A stretch of 64,000 bases of DNA from Modestobacter italicus (lineage in GTDB: Bacteria > Actinomycetota > Actinomycetes > Mycobacteriales > Geodermatophilaceae). Positions 60,357-64,000 of the stretch are shown one piece after another (positions within the stretch are counted from its first letter, which is position 1; every line of letters begins with the position of its first letter). The stretch is taken from positions 4,216,001 to 4,280,000 of the forward strand of contig NC_017955.1 in the NCBI RefSeq assembly GCF_000306785.1, read 5' to 3'. The position numbers were made by a program, and so were the translations under genes. Below the pieces are notes generated by a model. It was not told where the DNA came from. It ran no database searches and saw nothing but the letters and a program-made list of their open reading frames with translations.

Positions 60357-61643
60357 GTGAGCACCGACCGCAGCCTGCTGCGCCACCACGACTTCCGGCA
60401 GCTGTGGGCCGCCGAGACGGTCAGCCAGGTCGGCACCCAGGTGACCCTGCTGGCGCTGCCGGTCGTCGCGGTGACCGTGCTGGACGCGACGCCGCTGCAG
60501 ATGGGCGTCCTCACCGCGTTGGAGACCGCCGCCTTCCTGCTCATCGGCCTGCCGGCCGGGGCGTGGGTGGACCGCTGGCGCCGCAAGCGGGTGCTGGTGA
60601 CCGCCGACCTGGTCCGCGCCGCCGTGCTGGCCACGCTGCCGGTCGCGTACCTGCTCGACGTGCTCACCCTGGGCCAGCTCTTCGCCGTCGCGGCGGTCAC
60701 CGGCGCGGCCACGGTGTTCTTCGACGTCGCCTACCAGAGCTACCTGCCCGCCCTGGTCGACCGCGACCAGCTGGTCGACGGCAACGGCAAGCTCGAGGCG
60801 AGCCGCGCGGTCGCGCAGGTCGCCGGCCCGGGCGCCACCGGTGTGCTGCTGCGGGTGCTCGGCGCCCCGCTGCTCATCGCCGTCGACGCGGTGTCCTACC
60901 TGGTGTCCGCGCTGTTCATCGGCCAGATCGGCGCGCCGGACGTCGTCCCGGACCGGGCGTCCCGGCGGCCGCTGCGCACCGAGATCGGTGAGGGGCTGGC
61001 CTTCGTCGTGCGGCACCCGCTGCTGCGCCGGATCGTGGCGTGCACCGGCACCGGGAACCTCTTCGGCAGCATCACCAGCACGCTGCTGGTGCTGTTCGCG
61101 ATCCGGGAGCTCGGCCTGTCCGAGAGCACCCTGGGACTGGCGCTGTCGGCCGGGGCCGTCGGCGGGCTGCTGGGCGCGGCCACCGCCGCACGGTTCGCCC
61201 GGCGCGTGGGCGAGGGGCGGGCCATCCCGCTGTCCGCGGCGGTCCTGGTGCCGTTCGCCGCGCTCACGCCGTTGGCCGACCTCGGCGCCCCGGTGGTGCT
61301 GCTGGTGGTGAGCATGTTCGGGTTCAGCTGGTCGGTCGTGGTCTACAACGTCACCCAGGTCAGCTTCCGTCAGCGGCTGTGCCCGCCCGGCCTGCTCGGC
61401 CGGATGAACGCCTCGGTCCGGTTCATCGTCTTCGGCACCATGCCGCTGGGTGGGCTCCTCGGCGGCGTGCTGGGCACCTGGCTCGGCGTCGTCCCGGCGC
61501 TGTGGGTCGGCGTGGCCGGTACGGCGCTGGCCTGCCTGCCCGTCGTCCTCAGCCCGCTGCTGACGATGGGCGACCTCACCGACGAGTGGGACGGGGGCCG
61601 GGTGCCGGAAGCGGAGCCGGTTGTGCCGGGGGCCAGCGGGTAG
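60357..61643 (+). CDS. MFS transporter, EntS-like group
   Basis: The 428-residue protein has twelve hydrophobic segments. FRQLWAAETVSQVGTQVTLL and AGAWVDRWRRKRVLVTADLV (loop 2-3) together with AASRAVAQ-like EASRAVAQVAGPG and FRQRLCPPGLLGRMNAS are typical of the EntS/MFS_3 exporter group for siderophores and macrolides. The GTG at 60357 gives the family N-terminus (STDRSLLRHHDF); a TTG at 60321 overlaps the operator. The actual substrate is unknown. Confidence 0.88.
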   Translation: MSTDRSLLRHHDFRQLWAAETVSQVGTQVTLLALPVVAVTVLDATPLQMGVLTALETAAFLLIGLPAGAWVDRWRRKRVLVTADLVRAAVLATLPVAYLLDVLTLGQLFAVAAVTGAATVFFDVAYQSYLPALVDRDQLVDGNGKLEASRAVAQVAGPGATGVLLRVLGAPLLIAVDAVSYLVSALFIGQIGAPDVVPDRASRRPLRTEIGEGLAFVVRHPLLRRIVACTGTGNLFGSITSTLLVLFAIRELGLSESTLGLALSAGAVGGLLGAATAARFARRVGEGRAIPLSAAVLVPFAALTPLADLGAPVVLLVVSMFGFSWSVVVYNVTQVSFRQRLCPPGLLGRMNASVRFIVFGTMPLGGLLGGVLGTWLGVVPALWVGVAGTALACLPVVLSPLLTMGDLTDEWDGGRVPEAEPVVPGASG

Positions 61644-61681
61644 GGCGGGGACGACCGGATGCCCTGCGAGGGAGGACGACG

Positions 61682-61897
61682 ATGACCAGCCCCACCACCA
61701 ACTCCGACGGCGAGCTCGACGACCCGGGCCGCGACCCGAAGGGGCTCAACCCGCCGCGGAACCTGTTCGGCGGCGGCGCCGACCAGGACAGCGGGCAGGG
61801 CACCCCGGACGGCACCGGCAACGTCGGTCCCGGTGACAAGCCCGAGGCGCCGACCGACGAGCCGGAGACCCGCGCCGACACCCCCGACCGCCCCTGA
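61682..61897 (+). CDS. Small hydrophilic, disordered protein
   Basis: The 71-residue acidic protein is rich in Gly, Asp, Pro and Thr, with no predicted fold (GLNPPRNLFGGGADQDSGQG). The ribosome site GAGGGAGGACGACG before the ATG supports expression. No family recognised. It lies 38 bp after the MFS gene and converges on dapF with a 6-bp gap. Confidence 0.55.
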   Translation: MTSPTTNSDGELDDPGRDPKGLNPPRNLFGGGADQDSGQGTPDGTGNVGPGDKPEAPTDEPETRADTPDRP

Positions 61898-61903
61898 GGT
61901 CGG

Positions 61904-62803
61904 TCAGCCGCCGAGCCACTCCGCGGTGAGCATGCCGGAGGCGACGACGACCGCCGGGCCCGACAGCACCGTCGTCGTCCCGTCGAACTCCACCGACAGC
62001 CGGCCGCCCGGGACGTCCACCGCGACCGTCCCGGCGGTCCGGCCGCCGGCCTCCAGCGCGGCGTAGGCCGCGGCGCAGGCGCCGGTGCCGCAGGACCGCG
62101 TCTCGCCCACGCCGCGCTCGTACACCCGCAGCCGGACGTGCGCGCAGGCGCCGGCGGGGGCGTCCTCGGCGGCCAGCACGTTGACGACCTCGACGTTGAC
62201 CCCCTCGGGGAACATCGCCGGGTCCACTCCGGGCAGCGCCGACAGGTCCAGCGAGTCGACCTCGACGTCGGTGAGCGCGACCAGGTGCGGGTTGCCCATC
62301 GACACCCCGAGCCCCGGGAAGGGGACCCCGGCGATCCGGGCCTCGCCGCGGCCCAGCGGCACGGCCGGGCCCATGTCCACCCAGTAGCCGCCGTCCGCGC
62401 GGGCACCGACCCGCCGCGGCCCGCCGCGGGTGCCGACCAGCACGCCTGCCTCGGCGGCCGCGCGGTCCAGCAGGCCCTCGGCGAGCAGCACGTGCAGGTA
62501 CAGCCGGATGCCGTTGCCGCACATCTCCGCGTGCGAGCCGTCGGCGTTGCGGTGGTCCATGAACCACTCGCAGTCGGCGAGGGCGTCGCCGAGGACGGCG
62601 GGGGCGTCGGGCACGTGCCGGCTGCGGACGACGCGCAGCACCCCGTCGCCGCCCAGGCCGGCCCGGCGGTCGCACAGCCGGCGGACCAGGTCGGCGTCGA
62701 GCCGGGACTCCGGCCAGACGCCGCCGTCGGGGTCGGGCAGGACGACGAAGTCGTTCTCCGTGCCGTGGCCCAGGAGCACCCGCGGGCTCGCGCTGTCGAT
62801 CAC
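61904..62803 (-). CDS. dapF: Diaminopimelate epimerase
   Basis: The 299-residue enzyme converts LL- to meso-diaminopimelate for lysine and peptidoglycan. The two catalytic Cys lie in HAEMCGNGIRLYLH (Cys95) and in GETRSCGTGACAAA (near 249). Other family signs are GHGTENDFVVLPD and VSMGNPHLV. GTG start at 62803 overlaps the miaA stop by GTGA, so the two are translationally coupled, as in other actinobacteria. Confidence 0.95.
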   Translation of the reverse strand: MIDSASPRVLLGHGTENDFVVLPDPDGGVWPESRLDADLVRRLCDRRAGLGGDGVLRVVRSRHVPDAPAVLGDALADCEWFMDHRNADGSHAEMCGNGIRLYLHVLLAEGLLDRAAAEAGVLVGTRGGPRRVGARADGGYWVDMGPAVPLGRGEARIAGVPFPGLGVSMGNPHLVALTDVEVDSLDLSALPGVDPAMFPEGVNVEVVNVLAAEDAPAGACAHVRLRVYERGVGETRSCGTGACAAAYAALEAGGRTAGTVAVDVPGGRLSVEFDGTTTVLSGPAVVVASGMLTAEWLGG

Positions 62804-63723
62804 CGCCCGATCGTACGGTCGGCGATCAGCTGCACGACGGCGTCGGCCAGGTCGGCCCGGCCCGCGTCGAACCAGGTGGTGGCGGCGTCCCGGCGGAACC
62901 AGGAGCGCTGCCGTCGGACGAACCGGCGGGTGGTGCTCACCGTGCGCGCCCGGGCCTCCTCGGCGGTGAGCAGGCCGTCGAACTGCTGGAGGACCTGGGC
63001 GTAGCCCAGCGCGCGGGAGGCGGTCGGCCCCTCGCGCAGGCCGTCGGCGGCCAGCGCGGCCACCTCGTCGACGAAGCCCGCGGCCCACATGGCGTCCACC
63101 CGCCGGGCGACCCGCTCGTCGAGCTCGTCGGGCGCCCGGTCCAGCCCGACGGTCACCGCCGGGTAGTGCGCCGCCGGCTCGGGCAGCCGGGCGGTGAAGG
63201 GCTGCCCGGTCAGCTCGATGACCTCCAGCGCGCGGACCACCCGCCGGCCGTTGCTGGGCAGGATCGCCGCGGCGGCCGCGGGGTCGAGGGCGGTCAGCCG
63301 GTCGTGCAGGGCCGCCGGCCCGACGGCGGCCAGCTCCTCGGTCAGCCGGGCGCGCACCTCCGGGTCGGTGCCGGGGAAGTCCAGCTCGTCGAGGACGGCC
63401 CTGACGTAGAGCCCGGAGCCGCCGACCAGCAGGGGGACGACGCCCGCGGCGCGCAGCCGGTCCACCTCGGCCCGGGCGCGCTGCCGGTACTCGGCGACCG
63501 AGGCCGGCTCCCGGACGTGCCACAGGTCCATCAGGTGGTGCGGCACGCCGGCCCGCTCGGCCGGGGTGGGCTTGGCCGTGCCGATGTCCATGCCGCGGTA
63601 GAGCTGCATCGAGTCCGCGTTCACCACCTCTCCGCCGAGCCGGGTGGCCAGCGCGACGGCGAGCGCGGTCTTCCCGGTGGCGGTGGGCCCGACGACGGCG
63701 ACCACCGGCGGCCCTGCGGTCAC
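62800..63723 (-). CDS. miaA: tRNA dimethylallyltransferase
   Basis: A 307-residue enzyme that adds dimethylallyl to A37 of tRNAs reading UNN codons. P-loop GPTATGKTALAVALA at 12-26, then VNADSMQLYRGMDIGTAKP, VGGSGLYVRAVLDELDF, RRVVRALEVIELTG and the tail RQRSWFRRD. GTG start at 63723 overlaps the stop of the dioxygenase-like gene (GTGA), giving a three-gene coupled operon. Confidence 0.95.
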   Translation of the reverse strand: MTAGPPVVAVVGPTATGKTALAVALATRLGGEVVNADSMQLYRGMDIGTAKPTPAERAGVPHHLMDLWHVREPASVAEYRQRARAEVDRLRAAGVVPLLVGGSGLYVRAVLDELDFPGTDPEVRARLTEELAAVGPAALHDRLTALDPAAAAAILPSNGRRVVRALEVIELTGQPFTARLPEPAAHYPAVTVGLDRAPDELDERVARRVDAMWAAGFVDEVAALAADGLREGPTASRALGYAQVLQQFDGLLTAEEARARTVSTTRRFVRRQRSWFRRDAATTWFDAGRADLADAVVQLIADRTIGR

Positions 63724-64000
63724 CGGGTCCGCCAGGTCGCGACCGGGTAGCCGACCCCGAACGGCGCCTCGTCGGTGAGCAGCTCCGCGTCGATGTCCAG
63801 CCCGTCGAGGGCGGCACCGACGGCCCGCCACACCGGCACCCCCGCCGCCAGCAGCCGGCTCCCCTCGACCGGGTCGAGGGCGGCCAGCGCGCCGGCGTCC
63901 CCGGTGGCCAGGGACCGGGCGACGGCGGCGTCGAACGGGGCTGCGGCGGGGTCCAGGTGGCCGGGGGCCCGCTCGCTGCGCCGGGCCGAGCCGTCGCCCA
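63720..64000 (-). CDS. Class III extradiol-dioxygenase-like protein (C-terminal part)
   Basis: Only the last 93 codons are present; the gene enters from the right edge. Visible segments are GDGSARRSERAPGHLDPAAA, FDAAVARSLATGDAGALAAL and TDEAPFGVGYPVATWRTR. This matches the conserved actinobacterial gene upstream of miaA (mycobacterial Rv2728c), built on the LigB/MEMO dioxygenase fold. Its substrate is unknown. Coupled by GTGA to miaA. Confidence 0.8.
   Translation of the reverse strand, partial: GDGSARRSERAPGHLDPAAAPFDAAVARSLATGDAGALAALDPVEGSRLLAAGVPVWRAVGAALDGLDIDAELLTDEAPFGVGYPVATWRTR

Overview
The window is very GC-rich (roughly 75% by eye) and densely coded on both strands, with frequent GTG and TTG starts and at least five 4-base GTGA start/stop overlaps. 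It looks like chromosomal DNA of an actinobacterium. The right end keeps the mycobacterial Rv2718c-Rv2728c order: nrdR, a LysM division inhibitor, lexA, hflX, dapF, miaA and a dioxygenase-like gene. The mix of SpoIIE phosphatases, DUF1206 proteins, HelR and Arr would fit Geodermatophilaceae (Blastococcus, Modestobacter, Geodermatophilus); that family is my inference, not read from a marker gene. No rRNA, tRNA, CRISPR array, transposase or phage gene was seen.

Layout. 1-6.4 kb: a cut-off MFS exporter with a divergent TetR regulator and two tandem operators, then DUF1810, an ABM-type protein, AlaX, the RNA-polymerase recycling factor HelR, and a DUF559 nuclease-like gene bracketed by two related hairpins. 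6.4-13.1 kb (minus strand): an RsbQ/RsbP-type stress signalling pair, a CYP152 fatty-acid peroxygenase, and an overlapping pair encoding a catalase-like protein and a macro-SIR2 fusion. 13.1-17 kb: a 33-residue zinc finger, a membrane protein and three tandem DUF1206 genes, the first with an in-frame TGA. 17-31 kb: esterase, STAS antagonist, MetE-like enzyme, a tannase-like esterase with an in-frame TGA, a large sacsin-ATPase-like gene with a frameshift, a second SpoIIE phosphatase, an aldehyde dehydrogenase, an MFS transporter and a GlxA-type regulator. 32-50 kb: DEAD-box helicase, NDH-2, benzaldehyde-type dehydrogenase, GGDEF protein, a frameshifted conserved gene, SDR, a WYL/DinB pair, an HtrA-like protease, several membrane or hypothetical genes, an SRPBCC/HxlR pair and rifampin ADP-ribosyltransferase Arr. 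50-64 kb: nucleotide reduction (nrdJ, nrdR) and the SOS region (lexA and a ChiZ-like gene, sharing LexA boxes and a PafBC-type promoter), then hflX, an MFS transporter with its regulator, dapF, miaA and a partial dioxygenase.

Themes. Sigma-factor partner-switching parts (RsbQ, two SpoIIE phosphatases, a STAS antagonist) lie within 21 kb. Two rifamycin-resistance mechanisms (HelR and Arr) occur 44 kb apart. A structured intergenic element with an invariant loop and covarying stems occurs at 20.5, 56.1 and 58.1 kb. Four genes appear broken (two TGG-to-TGA changes and two indels in homopolymer runs), which is either real decay or a sequence-quality signal.
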